Below are positions 1 through 7,780 of a DNA stretch of 28,041 bases, one piece after another. Made by a program: the position numbers and the translations under genes. This DNA comes from CAMDWQ01 sp964497635 (GTDB lineage Bacteria; Omnitrophota; Gorgyraeia; 2-02-FULL-51-18), in NCBI GenBank assembly GCA_964497635.1, contig CAZCDB010000015.1:1-28041 (forward strand), read 5' to 3'. The notes beneath the pieces are model-generated. The model had not been told where the DNA came from. It made no database searches and worked only from the letters and a program-made list of their open reading frames with translations. The first letter of the stretch is position 1; each line of letters begins with the position of its first letter.

Positions 1-30
1 GCGGCTTAAGCCTCTCATACCTTCACTCCG

Positions 31-54
31 AAAAATAAAAGGGTGGTTCTGGCC
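31..54. repeat. 24-bp direct repeat, copy 1
   Basis: This A-rich then G-rich 24-mer contains aaagggtggttctggcc. It recurs at 323-346 in the same orientation with 22 of 24 bases identical (mismatches at repeat positions 7 and 20). The two copies bracket the long palindrome at 114-302. No gene is visible in bases 1-371. The copies may be ends of one element or two units of a dispersed repeat; the window alone cannot decide. Confidence 0.6.
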
Positions 55-113
55 TATGCATTTATACATCTTGATCTAGTTAGCCGATGACAACCAATAC
101 ATTTCGGATTATT

Positions 114-302
114 GGAGCCTCTTAGCTATTTAATTTTCTCTTTTGCCTGCTTGTGACTTCACTCATAAGTTGGAGAGAGACGGCCGGTTGACCAAGAACA
201 CCATTTTTTTGGATCGCGTTTCATTGGTCAATAGGCCGAGAGTTCTCCCAACTTATGAGTGGAGTCACGGCAACAGAGAAAATTAAATAGCTAAGAGGCT
301 CC
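114..302. repeat. Long imperfect palindrome (MITE-like or structured element)
   Basis: The outer 28 bases at 114-141 are the exact reverse complement of 275-302. Pairing continues inward with small bulges, through the shared core cactcataagttgg, to ttgaccaa at 188-195 opposite ttggtcaa at 224-231. This leaves a 28-nt loop at 196-223. Each arm is about 80 nt, so the transcript could form a very long hairpin on either strand. It lies just downstream of the holA stop and could end that transcript, but there is no T-tract typical of an intrinsic terminator. No open reading frame of note lies inside. A non-autonomous mobile element is the most natural reading; this is inference. Confidence 0.7.
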
Positions 303-322
303 AGCACCTACGAAGATGCTAG

Positions 323-346
323 AAAAATGAAAGGGTGGTTCAGGCC
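323..346. repeat. 24-bp direct repeat, copy 2
   Basis: Second copy of the 24-mer at 31-54, with 22 of 24 bases matching. It begins 20 bp beyond the end of the palindrome, while copy 1 ends 59 bp before it, so the bracketing is not symmetrical. It ends 25 bp from the holA stop codon. Confidence 0.6.
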
Positions 347-371
347 AACACCGAAGATATTAATACGGTTT

Positions 372-1340
372 CTAGCGGGGTGACGGGCATCCTAGGAGGA
401 ATTTCTCGAAGGCTAGGCGTTCGGCGAGACGGCCTTGTTTGATGCTTAGATCACATTCTAGGAGCTGTTTTTGTGTGGCGATAATGCCTGCCTTTGATAC
501 TTTCTTAAGCTGTTGGAAAAATTTTTGTTGAAAAAAAGAATGGACTCTCATGGTGTTGGCGACTTCGCTGGGAGAAGCTCCTCTTTCCAGAAGATCGCTG
601 GCTTGCTTCATGCGCTCAAACTGTCCTGTTAGCACCCCGATAAGCTCTGGCACTCGGACACCCTCACGAAACAATGCTTCGCTTCTTTGGATAGCTCCGC
701 GGGTATTTTTTTCAAAAATATCTTCAGCGAGCGCAAAAATATCTTCTTCAGAGGTCTGTCCCAGCAAACGATCAATGTCTTGCCTCTGAATGGTAGTCCG
801 CGGATGGGCATAGAGCAAAAGAGTTTCTAGAGCATTCTGAAGCAAGGAGGGCTCTTTCCCCGCCTTCTGGATGAGGGCCGAGATCGCCTCGCGTTCTAAA
901 CTGCCTCCCATTTTTTTTGCCCGGGCTTGAATCCAGGCGGGCAGATCTTTTTCAAAAGGGGTGTGACAAGCGACAAGCGTGGTACAAGCCTCAAGAGACT
1001 GGAGCCAGCGGCTTTTCTTGGTGCCGGTTTCTTCGGAAGCAAGAACCACAGCACCCGTTGAGGGGATATTTTGAAGACTCTCCAGAAAAGCTTCACGGTA
1101 TTCCTCATCCAACTGCTCAATCTGCCAGAGGATAGCCATCCGTTTGGGGGCCAGAAAAGGGGCTGTTTGAATAAAATCGGTGAAGCCCGACGCCTGACCC
1201 GTATCGGCAACATCCCATTCTTGGGTATTGAGAGAACGGTCAGCGCCCTCGGGGAAAAATTTTTTTTGAAGATCTAGGATAAAATCTTTTTTGAGGAGCC
1301 GTTCTTTACCGATAAGGAAGTAACAATCACCAGACTTCAA
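372..1340 (-). CDS. holA: DNA polymerase III subunit delta
   Basis: HolA is the clamp-loader subunit that opens the beta sliding clamp at the replisome. The protein has the family's usual opening (GDCYFLIGKERLLKKDFI), a divergent AAA+-like N-terminal domain around FLAPKRMAILW, and a helical C-terminal domain with DIFALAEDIFEK and the conserved end LIGVLTGQFERMKQA...LECDLSIKQG. The open frame extends to 1403 without an ATG near the homologous start. I chose the TTG at 1340, which gives MKSGDCYFLIG (322 residues, close to the usual 320-345) and has GGTGGA about 9 nt upstream. It overlaps the end of lptE by 14 bp. The lptE-holA order is also found in enterobacteria, which supports both calls. 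The start codon is the least certain part. Confidence 0.88.
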   Translation of the reverse strand: MKSGDCYFLIGKERLLKKDFILDLQKKFFPEGADRSLNTQEWDVADTGQASGFTDFIQTAPFLAPKRMAILWQIEQLDEEYREAFLESLQNIPSTGAVVLASEETGTKKSRWLQSLEACTTLVACHTPFEKDLPAWIQARAKKMGGSLEREAISALIQKAGKEPSLLQNALETLLLYAHPRTTIQRQDIDRLLGQTSEEDIFALAEDIFEKNTRGAIQRSEALFREGVRVPELIGVLTGQFERMKQASDLLERGASPSEVANTMRVHSFFQQKFFQQLKKVSKAGIIATQKQLLECDLSIKQGRLAERLAFEKFLLGCPSPR

Positions 1341-1860
1341 TCGTCTTATCCACCACGCGACGAGCCACATCATCCAAAGCCGTCTGAACCGCAACGTCTT
1401 CACTCACGGCCCGTGCACCGGAGAGAAAGAAAGAGGTGTCCCCCACCAGACTGCTATCGCGCCACAAAACTTTCTGCGTCCGCGCTTCTTTAACGGCCAC
1501 ATCCAGCGTAAGGCTGAGTCGATACTCCTGCACATCATCCCCTTCAGAATAACGAAGGGCGTCGCGACGATAGTCCGTGAGCTTGGCTTCCAGAATCAGG
1601 TCCGCTTTTTCCGGAACGCTGATTTTGAGATTTCCATCAAAAATAAAACGGTTGATAATGGCATTGGTGATCTCTACTTCAACCCCAGGCCGGTAAACCT
1701 TAAAAGGCTTTTTGTCTGTGATCTCTTCTCCCAAATTAATGCCATTTTGAACCGGAGCCACATGAATACTTTTAAAGTTCTCTGCCAAAAGAGATTTTTG
1801 GGTATACCCGGCACATCCAAAAAATGTAGCAGAGACTAAGATTAAAAAGAGGGCCTTCAT
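1327..1860 (-). CDS. lptE: LPS-assembly lipoprotein LptE
   Basis: LptE is the outer-membrane lipoprotein plug of the LptD translocon that places lipopolysaccharide in the outer leaflet. The sequence shows a short hydrophobic signal followed by the lipobox FFGC and then AGYT, so the mature protein would begin at the lipidated Cys in a GC(A)GY context typical of the family. The body (about 177 residues) has the expected alternating beta pattern and the late RRVVDKTIEVW. The open frame reaches 1881, overlapping the upstream gene, but the signal peptide begins at the ATG at 1860. That start has GGGA 5 nt upstream; an ATG at 1866 is an alternative. The holA neighbour strengthens the call. Sequence similarity in this family is weak, so the name rests on lipobox, size and synteny. 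Confidence 0.75.
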   Translation of the reverse strand: MKALFLILVSATFFGCAGYTQKSLLAENFKSIHVAPVQNGINLGEEITDKKPFKVYRPGVEVEITNAIINRFIFDGNLKISVPEKADLILEAKLTDYRRDALRYSEGDDVQEYRLSLTLDVAVKEARTQKVLWRDSSLVGDTSFFLSGARAVSEDVAVQTALDDVARRVVDKTIEVW

Positions 1861-1874
1861 CGTCATCCCGAGTT

Positions 1875-2861
1875 TTACCATAGAAAAAACTTTTTAGGCT
1901 TGGCGGTCGTCTCCGTCGCATTTGCCAACTCATCCAAACGTTTTTGGGCTAGGGCGGCGGCGGGAGCTTCAGGGTAACGAGTCAAGATTTCCTGATAGTA
2001 AACTTTAGCGCTGGTGAGCTTGCCCTGCTTATCATAAAACGAGGCTGTTTCAAAACTAGTCATTGCTTTTTTGGCTCTTAAAACCTTGATCGACTCATCC
2101 GCTTCCACCGACTGAGCCTGCTCTGGGTAATTTTCTTTAAACTGGCTAAATTGCTCGATGGCTTTCTGAGCGGAATCATCGCTATAGCGAGCTTTCTTCG
2201 ACGCTAACATCGCGACATAGGCTATTTGGTAACGGGCCTTGGCAACCAGATCCGAAGAAGGATAATCATCGACGACCGCCTGATAAGCTTTCTGCGCCTC
2301 TTCGTAGTCCCCGATTCCTTTATGAACTTCGCCAATCTGAAATTGTGCCTGGTCTCCATAGCTACCAAAGGGAGCGTTTTTAACTACATGGGTATAAAGC
2401 TCGATGGCTTTATCTTTCCCAGAAAAGGTAGGCAGTCCGATCACCTTGATTTTTTCACCCGCGGCAAAACGCCCGGCTATCTCAAACTCTTTTTTGACCG
2501 CGTCTTTGATCCGGTCGCTGTAGGGGTAGCGGTCGATGAGCCTTTGATAGGCGTCCGCTGCTTTGGCGATATCATTTTTTTCTTCCTGACAAAGCCCGAC
2601 AAAAAACACGCCCTCAGCCGCTAGGCGGGAATTGGGGAAAGCCTCAGGCAATTTCTCAAACTCTTCAATCGCCCGGTCCCAGTTCTTCTCTTTATAAAAC
2701 TGCATGGCCCAGTCATACTGCTGGTCCGGCGTATCCTTGGCCGCCTTCTTAGGATTAATCCACTTGCCGATATCCGGACTCCACACCCAAGCCGCCTCAG
2801 AAATAGAGGAAAAAGAGGTTAAAAGTAGAAGTAAGGCCAAAAATTTAAGAGTTTTTTTCAT
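1875..2861 (-). CDS. BamD/YfiO-like periplasmic TPR protein
   Basis: This is a secreted 328-residue protein built from tetratricopeptide repeats, resembling outer-membrane assembly factor BamD (ComL/YfiO). Residues 1-23 are a signal peptide with probable cleavage at SEA-AW. Repeats include QYDWAMQFYKEKNWDRAIEE (about 48-67), a second around GLCQEEKNDIAKAADAYQRL, a third with GDYEEAQKAYQAVVDDYPSS, and a last one near ASFYDKQGKLTSAKVYYQE. Unlike classical BamD there is no lipobox Cys, so it would be soluble in the periplasm unless held by a partner, and it is longer than the usual 245 or so residues. The neighbouring lptE fits an envelope-biogenesis role. YbgF/CpoB-type or other TPR scaffolds are alternatives, so no symbol is given. 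Confidence 0.8.
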   Translation of the reverse strand: MKKTLKFLALLLLLTSFSSISEAAWVWSPDIGKWINPKKAAKDTPDQQYDWAMQFYKEKNWDRAIEEFEKLPEAFPNSRLAAEGVFFVGLCQEEKNDIAKAADAYQRLIDRYPYSDRIKDAVKKEFEIAGRFAAGEKIKVIGLPTFSGKDKAIELYTHVVKNAPFGSYGDQAQFQIGEVHKGIGDYEEAQKAYQAVVDDYPSSDLVAKARYQIAYVAMLASKKARYSDDSAQKAIEQFSQFKENYPEQAQSVEADESIKVLRAKKAMTSFETASFYDKQGKLTSAKVYYQEILTRYPEAPAAALAQKRLDELANATETTAKPKKFFLW

Positions 2862-2895
2862 GAGCTTATTTAAGTCCCAGTTGATTAATTTTTAT

Positions 2896-2924
2896 AGCTT
2901 ATACTTCCCTTTTAGGAAAGTCAA
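2896..2924 (-). promoter_or_regulatory. Candidate sigma-70 promoter for the BamD-like/lptE/holA unit
   Basis: On the minus strand TTGACT (2919-2924) directly follows the stop codon of the upstream gene. It is followed either by TATAAG at 15 bp (2898-2903) or TAAGCT at 17 bp (2896-2901). The site falls in the only gap (63 bp) between the secreted protein and the BamD-like gene. Spacing and the -10 box are not both ideal, so this is a weak call. Confidence 0.4.
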
Positions 2925-3872
2925 TTAAGATACCCGGGTAGCCTTCAAATAACTTCCTCTGCAAACACTTGCATTGCCTCCAGGAGGCATTCGTAATGCC
3001 CACTGCACACGAAAGGTTCCTGCTGTGGGTCCATTCTTGACCATTCCCTTAATCGAAACATTGACATAGTGGTCAGGGGCTCCCCTATTGATAGACTGGT
3101 AATCAGCGTATGAATTAAACCTATAGTAATAATACTCTGTACTCGTACCACCAACGACTGCATCATCATACAACAATATAGCATCAGCACCCAACCAACC
3201 GGTAGCACCTAACGCGGGGCCTTCAAGCTTGAATTGTATGTCCGTATCCGAGTACTCTTTGACACACGCCGCAACCTCAAACTGCCATGTTTCATTAGCT
3301 CCAATCGGGAGCTGAAGAGCAGAATCATCAACAAAAGTGGTGCTAAAAAGTAGTTGGCCACCTGTTTTAGCTATTAGAATTGGGGCGCTTCCCCCGAGAG
3401 GAGAATAAGTGGATCCCTCCCTAGAAACCAGGATTTGGTTAGAACCTGTGTTGTAATAAATCCTCGCCGTCTCAGGAATCGTNNNNNNNNNNNNNNNNNN
3501 NNNNNNNNNNNNNNNNNNNNNNNNNNNNNNNNNNNNNNNNNNNNNNNNNNNNNNNNNNNNNNNNNNNNNNNNNNNNNNNNNNCCCGCCTTGGGAACCGCT
3601 GGATTGTTGTCGGAAGTCGTCCAAAAAATCCCTGGCATAAAATCTCCCGTGGAAAAATCAGAAATGATTTGAAGTCCGGCTCGGGTAACACCCCCGGTAA
3701 AAGTACCGATCGCATCGGAAACCTCCTCAACCCGAAGCCTTTGATAGCTCCCGTAAGGGGAGGGATAATACGTCGAAAGATTGACGTCTTCGGCGCGAAG
3801 AGAGTCTAAAGGGGTTAAAACGGGAATCAAACAACCCAATGAAAGAATCTTAAGGAAGAGTCTTGTATTCAT
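2925..3872 (-). CDS. Secreted protein with TYYPSPYGSY N-terminus and phage-structural-like C-terminal domain (interrupted by gap)
   Basis: The N-terminus is a signal peptide (about 1-28, ending LRAED), followed by LSTYYPSPYGSYQRLR. I associate this phrase with families of secreted proteins of unknown function in Omnitrophota-like genomes. The middle is lost in 100 Ns. After the gap comes TARIYYNTGSNQILVS and a C-terminal domain of about 140 residues with WQFEVAACVKEYSDTDIQFK, then IKGMVKNGPTAGTFRVQWAL and a final GSYLKATRV. That last pattern resembles, from memory, beta-rich domains of phage tail and virion proteins. Two late Cys residues could form a disulfide. GGGGTG lies upstream of the ATG, 13 bp after ribE. 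The two halves stay in frame only if the gap length is right, so two separate genes are possible. Confidence 0.65.
   Translation of the reverse strand: MNTRLFLKILSLGCLIPVLTPLDSLRAEDVNLSTYYPSPYGSYQRLRVEEVSDAIGTFTGGVTRAGLQIISDFSTGDFMPGIFWTTSDNNPAVPKAXXXXXXXXXXXXXXXXXXXXXXXXXXXXXXXXXXTIPETARIYYNTGSNQILVSREGSTYSPLGGSAPILIAKTGGQLLFSTTFVDDSALQLPIGANETWQFEVAACVKEYSDTDIQFKLEGPALGATGWLGADAILLYDDAVVGGTSTEYYYYRFNSYADYQSINRGAPDHYVNVSIKGMVKNGPTAGTFRVQWALRMPPGGNASVCRGSYLKATRVS
3483..3582. other. Assembly gap (100 N) inside the secreted-protein gene
   Basis: There are exactly 100 unknown bases. The round length suggests a scaffolding placeholder, so true size and frame across it are unknown. Multi-copy paralogues of the flanking gene could explain why assembly broke here (inference). 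Confidence 0.97.
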
Positions 3873-3885
3873 GCTAACACCCCAC

Positions 3886-4479
3886 TCAATTTGATTGAAC
3901 GGTGGATTTTTTGAGCAACTTCACCAAGAGATCAGCCTCCAGGTTAACAAAATCACCTACTTTAAGCACTTGAAAAGTGGTTAATTTTAAAGTGTGTGGA
4001 ATTAAATAAACGTGGAATTTATTTTTTTTGACGGTACCCAAAGACAGGCTGACCCCATGGACCGTGATTGAGCCCTTTTCGACCAGATAAGGTCGTAATT
4101 TTGAAGGAAACGAAATCACAAAACAAGCATCCTGCTTCCGACGAATGATTTTTTGGATCACCCCCACGCCATCCACATGCCCCTGGACAAAATGACCTTC
4201 GATGCGATTATTTTTTCTTAAGGCAGGCTCAAGATTGACAAGACCCCCCTCTTTTAAATTTTTAAAGCTAGTTCTTCTCAGGGTCTCTGCAATCAGATCG
4301 AAATGATAAAACTTCCCCTGCTTTTTGACCACGGTCAAACAAGCTCCGTTGACAGAAATGCTCCCGCCAATTTTGATCAAAGGAAATTTCTTAGGCGCCT
4401 CAAGAACCAAACGCCAACTTTTTTTCTGTGGGGTCCACTGCCGGACAATCCCGCAACCTTGAACGATTCCGGTAAACAC
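3886..4479 (-). CDS. ribE: Riboflavin synthase alpha subunit
   Basis: This enzyme converts two molecules of 6,7-dimethyl-8-ribityllumazine into riboflavin and a pyrimidinedione, the last step of the pathway. The 197-residue protein has the two tandem lumazine-binding barrels of the family. The first begins MFTGIVQGCGIV and contains GACLTVV and ETLRRTSF. The second begins IEGHFVQGHVDGVGVI (about residue 93) and contains GVSLSLGTV and LIPHTLKLTTF. The start is GTG, directly after the ribD TAA, with GGGGAAGG about 6 nt upstream. Some nomenclatures call this gene ribC. It is the last gene of the rib group; no terminator is visible before the next gene 13 bp away. Confidence 0.95.
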   Translation of the reverse strand: MFTGIVQGCGIVRQWTPQKKSWRLVLEAPKKFPLIKIGGSISVNGACLTVVKKQGKFYHFDLIAETLRRTSFKNLKEGGLVNLEPALRKNNRIEGHFVQGHVDGVGVIQKIIRRKQDACFVISFPSKLRPYLVEKGSITVHGVSLSLGTVKKNKFHVYLIPHTLKLTTFQVLKVGDFVNLEADLLVKLLKKSTVQSN

Positions 4480-5565
4480 TTAAAACCTTCCCCGAAGCAA
4501 AAGATCACGTCCCATCGGCTCAGCTTTTAGTCCCTGAATACGCGCCGCATCTTTTAAAAAGGAGATCCCTTCCCCTCCCACGGAGCTGACCGCCCCCTGC
4601 CCGCCAATAATTTTGGGTGCTACAAAAACATACATCTCATTCACGATCTTTTCTCGGAAAGCGCTTCCCAAAACCTCGCCTCCTCCTTCAATCAAAAGAT
4701 TTACAATGCCCCGCTCACCCAACTCTCTTAGAAGCGAGCGCCAACCCACAAACCCTTTTCCATTCTCAGGCAGTTCCAAAATCTCTGCTCGCCGCTCAAG
4801 ACGAGTCCAGGCCTTTGGCTTCGCACGCCTGGTGGTCACCAAGATCACACGATCACGCGAGGTTTTAGAAAAAATCCTGGCAGAAACAGGAGTTCTTAAG
4901 AAGCTATCCAAAACCACTTTGATGGGATAGCGCTGGATCGAGGCTAGGCGAGTATCGAGCCTTGGGTTATCTTTTAAAATAGTATTCACACCCACCAGCA
5001 CCGCGTCCGCGCTCGCCCGAAGCTCATGAGAAAAAATCCTCGATTTTTTTTCGGTGATCCATTTCGAATCGCCGGTGGAAGTGGCAATTTTTCCATCCAG
5101 GCTCTGTGCCGCCTTGATCATGACATAGGGTCTTTTGTTCGCCAACCAAAATGAATAGTCGCGATTGAGCTCCCGTGCCTGCTCCTCCAACACCCCACAG
5201 GTGACTTGCACGCCGGCACGGCGCAAGACACGAATCCCCCGGCCTGCAACGCGTGGGTTAGGATCTTTCATCCCAATCACCACTCGCCGGATCTTGCTTC
5301 CAAGAATCAGATCGGTACAAGGGGGTGTTTTTCCAAAATGAGCACAGGGCTCGAGGTTGACATAAAGAGTGGCGCCGCGCAGATCGACTTGGGAAGAAAA
5401 TATTGCGTTGACCTCGGCATGAGCTTGCCCGTAGCGCTCGTGAGCACCCTCACCGACCACTTTCCCTTTTTTGACAACAACCGCACCTACCAAAGGGTTG
5501 GGATGTGTCTTCCCGCGGCCTGCCGTCGCCAAGAGAAGTGCTCTTTGCATGAACTGCTCGTCCAA
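4480..5565 (-). CDS. ribD: Bifunctional riboflavin deaminase/reductase
   Basis: RibD deaminates 2,5-diamino-6-ribosylamino-pyrimidinone phosphate and then reduces the ribosyl chain. The N-terminal cytidine-deaminase-type domain shows the zinc ligands HAE (His49, with Glu51 as proton donor) and PCAHFGKTPPC (Cys74 and Cys83). The C-terminal reductase domain contains RPYVMIKAAQSLDGKIA, DSKWIT and LIEGGGEVLGS. The open frame begins at a GTG at 5592, but family alignment (DEQFMQRALLLA) fits the TTG at 5565, giving 361 residues. That start lies 6 bp after the nusB stop codon and has AAAGG about 10 nt upstream. Its stop directly abuts the ribE start. The start codon is uncertain. Confidence 0.94.
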   Translation of the reverse strand: MDEQFMQRALLLATAGRGKTHPNPLVGAVVVKKGKVVGEGAHERYGQAHAEVNAIFSSQVDLRGATLYVNLEPCAHFGKTPPCTDLILGSKIRRVVIGMKDPNPRVAGRGIRVLRRAGVQVTCGVLEEQARELNRDYSFWLANKRPYVMIKAAQSLDGKIATSTGDSKWITEKKSRIFSHELRASADAVLVGVNTILKDNPRLDTRLASIQRYPIKVVLDSFLRTPVSARIFSKTSRDRVILVTTRRAKPKAWTRLERRAEILELPENGKGFVGWRSLLRELGERGIVNLLIEGGGEVLGSAFREKIVNEMYVFVAPKIIGGQGAVSSVGGEGISFLKDAARIQGLKAEPMGRDLLLRGRF

Positions 5566-5570
5566 TAGAG

Positions 5571-6038
5571 TTACGCCTTTTTGTTTGGGCACTCGGTCTT
5601 TGCAATCCTATCCAAAATTCCATTCACAAACTTGGAAGAATCCTCCTCGCCGTAACGCTTGGCAAGCTCCACCGCCTCATTGATCGCGACCTTGACGGGA
5701 ATATCTTCGCAGAGCAGAACTTCATAAACAGCCAGTCTTAGAATATTGCGATCCACATACGCCATGCGTGGCACCGACCAATTTTCGGCATAGCGCTCAA
5801 TCGCACTGTCCACCTGCTCAAGCTTCTCAATGACCCCATGAATAATTTTCTCGGTGTACTGGCGAACTTCCGGATCCTTTTTATCTTTTAAGAGAACATC
5901 CACTTCTCGAGGTTCCAGAGACACCTCGCTTTTATCTTCCCAAAAATCCTTCAGCGCCTCTTTAGCCCCCACGTCACTCAAATCCATCTGGTAGAGAATT
6001 TGAAGGGCAAATTCCCGACTCCGCGTTCTTTTTCTCAT
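5571..6038 (-). CDS. nusB: Transcription antitermination factor NusB
   Basis: NusB pairs with NusE (ribosomal protein S10) on boxA RNA in rRNA antitermination. The 155-residue all-helical protein has the family's start (RTRSREFALQILYQMD) and its strongest signature near the end: VDRNILRLAVYEVL, VAINEAVELAKRYGEEDSSKFVNGILD. Length is typical. It sits 6 bp downstream of ribH and just before ribD. A ribH-nusB pair is common in bacteria, but ribD usually precedes rather than follows it. No ribosome-binding site is obvious, so coupling to ribH translation is likely. Confidence 0.95.
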   Translation of the reverse strand: MRKRTRSREFALQILYQMDLSDVGAKEALKDFWEDKSEVSLEPREVDVLLKDKKDPEVRQYTEKIIHGVIEKLEQVDSAIERYAENWSVPRMAYVDRNILRLAVYEVLLCEDIPVKVAINEAVELAKRYGEEDSSKFVNGILDRIAKTECPNKKA

Positions 6039-6044
6039 AATTTT

Positions 6045-6554
6045 TTAAGCATCCATTTTTCTTAAAAGACTGGCCATCTCAACGGCCGACAAAGCCCACT
6101 CCCGACCCTTGTTGGCGTGTTTGATTCCCACACGATGCGCCGCATCCTCCACCGACTCCGCAGGAATCATTCCCAAAATAACCGGAACCCCCGTCTCTTT
6201 TGAAATCTCCCGCACGCCTTTAGCTGTTTCAAGTACCACCTGGTCAAAATGTTTTGTTTTCCCACGAATCACCACCGCCAACGTGATCACCGCATCCAAC
6301 TTTCTTTTTTTCAAAAGACGAGATGTTGCCAGCGGGATCTCAAAAGCTCCGGGAACTCGAAGCACTGTCAGATTTGAATTTTTAGCACCACAACGAAGTA
6401 GTGTATCCAGCGCCCCTTCCAAAAGCCTCTCCGTCAAAAATTCGTTAAACTCTGAGACCACCACCCCAAACCGCATCCCTTCGGCGTTGTAGTCTCCGCG
6501 AAGCACCTTGGCTTTTATTTTTTTGAGTGGCTGCTGAGCTATTTTTTTTAGCAT
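6045..6554 (-). CDS. ribH: 6,7-dimethyl-8-ribityllumazine synthase
   Basis: RibH condenses the pyrimidine intermediate with 3,4-dihydroxy-2-butanone 4-phosphate to form lumazine, usually as an icosahedral or pentameric shell. Conserved parts seen are MRFGVVVSEFNEFLTERLLE (about 27-46), VPGAFEIPLA, AVVIRGKTKHFDQV (catalytic His) and the C-terminal HANKGREWALSAVEMA. The segment normally reading LTT(D/E) is IPAESVEDAAHR here, a mild departure. The protein has 169 residues, slightly long because of a basic N-terminal extension. The ATG at 6554 lies 12 bp after ribBA and lacks a clear Shine-Dalgarno, so a start nearer residue 15 is possible. Confidence 0.93.
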   Translation of the reverse strand: MLKKIAQQPLKKIKAKVLRGDYNAEGMRFGVVVSEFNEFLTERLLEGALDTLLRCGAKNSNLTVLRVPGAFEIPLATSRLLKKRKLDAVITLAVVIRGKTKHFDQVVLETAKGVREISKETGVPVILGMIPAESVEDAAHRVGIKHANKGREWALSAVEMASLLRKMDA

Positions 6555-6566
6555 GGGTTCTGGACT

Positions 6567-7769
6567 TTAAAGGGAGGCGAGAAAATGCCCGAGTTTATTT
6601 TTTTTGGTTTCAAGATACTTGCGATTGTGAGTGCCAGGACGTACCTGGATCGGCAAACGCTCTACCACATGCAAGCCGTAGCCTTCCAACCCCACAATCT
6701 TTTTGGGGTTATTGGTGAGCAGTCGAATTTTCCGGATCCCTAAATCTGCCAAAATCTGCGCACCCACACCATAATGACGCAGGTCCGCTTCAAAACCCAA
6801 TTTTTTATTGGCTTCCACGGTATCCAATCCCTGATCCTGAAGCGAGTAAGCCTTAAGTTTGTTGAGAAGACCGATGCCGCGCCCCTCTTGACGCATGTAA
6901 AGAAGCACTCCCTTTTTCTCGCGAGCAATACGTTTTAACGCTTGGTCGAGCTGCTCCCCACAATCACAACGCTTGGATCCCAGCACATCCCCCGTAAAAC
7001 ACTCCGAGTGAACGCGTACCATGACAGGCTCGGAAGGATGGATATCCCCCAAAACAAGCGCAATATGATAGTCTCGGTCCACCGAAGACTCGTAGGCTAC
7101 CAACTTAAACTCTCCATACTCATTGGCCAGTTGCGTTTCTACCGCCTTAAATACCAACTTTTCCTTTTTGCGACGATACTCAATAAGATCGCGAATCGTA
7201 CAAATCTTAAGCTTGTGTTTTTTGGCAAAAGACTCCAGCTCACGGGTGCGCGCCATCGTCCCATCATCATTCATGATTTCACAGATGGCCCCCGCCGGAC
7301 GAAGACCTGCCAGCCGCGTTAGATCCACACAAGCTTCTGTGTGACCCGCACGCACCAAAACCCCACCCTCTCGAGCACGCAGGGGAAATATGTGTCCGGG
7401 ACGCGCCAAGTCCTCCTTGGTGGTTTTGGGATCAATCAGCGTCTTAATGGTTCGGGACCGATCATACGCTGAAATGCCTGTCGTAATCCCATGACGAGCA
7501 TCAATAGAAACTGTCCAAGCCGTCTTGTACTCATCGCGATTGTTGGACACCATCAAATCAATCCCCAACTGCTCAAGCCTCTCCCCGGTCATGGGCGCAC
7601 AAATAATACCCCGTCCATGCTTGGCCATGAAATTGATGTTTTTTGGCGTCGCAAAATCGGCGGCCACGACCAGATCGCCTTCATTCTCGCGATCCGCATC
7701 GTCCATCACAATAATAATTTTTCCCTTTTTAAGATCCGCCAACACTTCGGGAATGCTATTAAATTTCAT
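6567..7769 (-). CDS. ribBA: Bifunctional DHBP synthase / GTP cyclohydrolase II
   Basis: The protein supplies both precursors of riboflavin. Residues 1-200 form the 3,4-dihydroxy-2-butanone-4-phosphate synthase domain, with the acidic metal site DDADRENEGDL (23-33), HGITTGISAYDR and RPGHIFPL. Residues 205-400 form GTP cyclohydrolase II, with zinc ligands Cys257, Cys268 and Cys270 in HSECFTGDVLGSKRCDC, and RQEGRGIG (293-300). Both active sites look intact and the length (400) is normal. It begins only 11 bp after the ftsA-like stop codon with TGGAG 4 nt upstream, so it is joined to the division cluster. There is no room for an FMN riboswitch. Confidence 0.96.
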   Translation of the reverse strand: MKFNSIPEVLADLKKGKIIIVMDDADRENEGDLVVAADFATPKNINFMAKHGRGIICAPMTGERLEQLGIDLMVSNNRDEYKTAWTVSIDARHGITTGISAYDRSRTIKTLIDPKTTKEDLARPGHIFPLRAREGGVLVRAGHTEACVDLTRLAGLRPAGAICEIMNDDGTMARTRELESFAKKHKLKICTIRDLIEYRRKKEKLVFKAVETQLANEYGEFKLVAYESSVDRDYHIALVLGDIHPSEPVMVRVHSECFTGDVLGSKRCDCGEQLDQALKRIAREKKGVLLYMRQEGRGIGLLNKLKAYSLQDQGLDTVEANKKLGFEADLRHYGVGAQILADLGIRKIRLLTNNPKKIVGLEGYGLHVVERLPIQVRPGTHNRKYLETKKNKLGHFLASL

Positions 7770-7780
7770 AAAACTCCATT

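Noticed and set aside
114..302. Integron attC site
   Set aside because: The palindrome has long, nearly perfect arms and I could not find the paired RYYYAAC/GTTRRRY core sites at its ends; no gene cassette is attached.
7770..7780. FMN riboswitch before ribBA
   Set aside because: Only 11 bp separate ftsA and ribBA and none of the conserved RFN-element blocks is seen there or in front of ribH.
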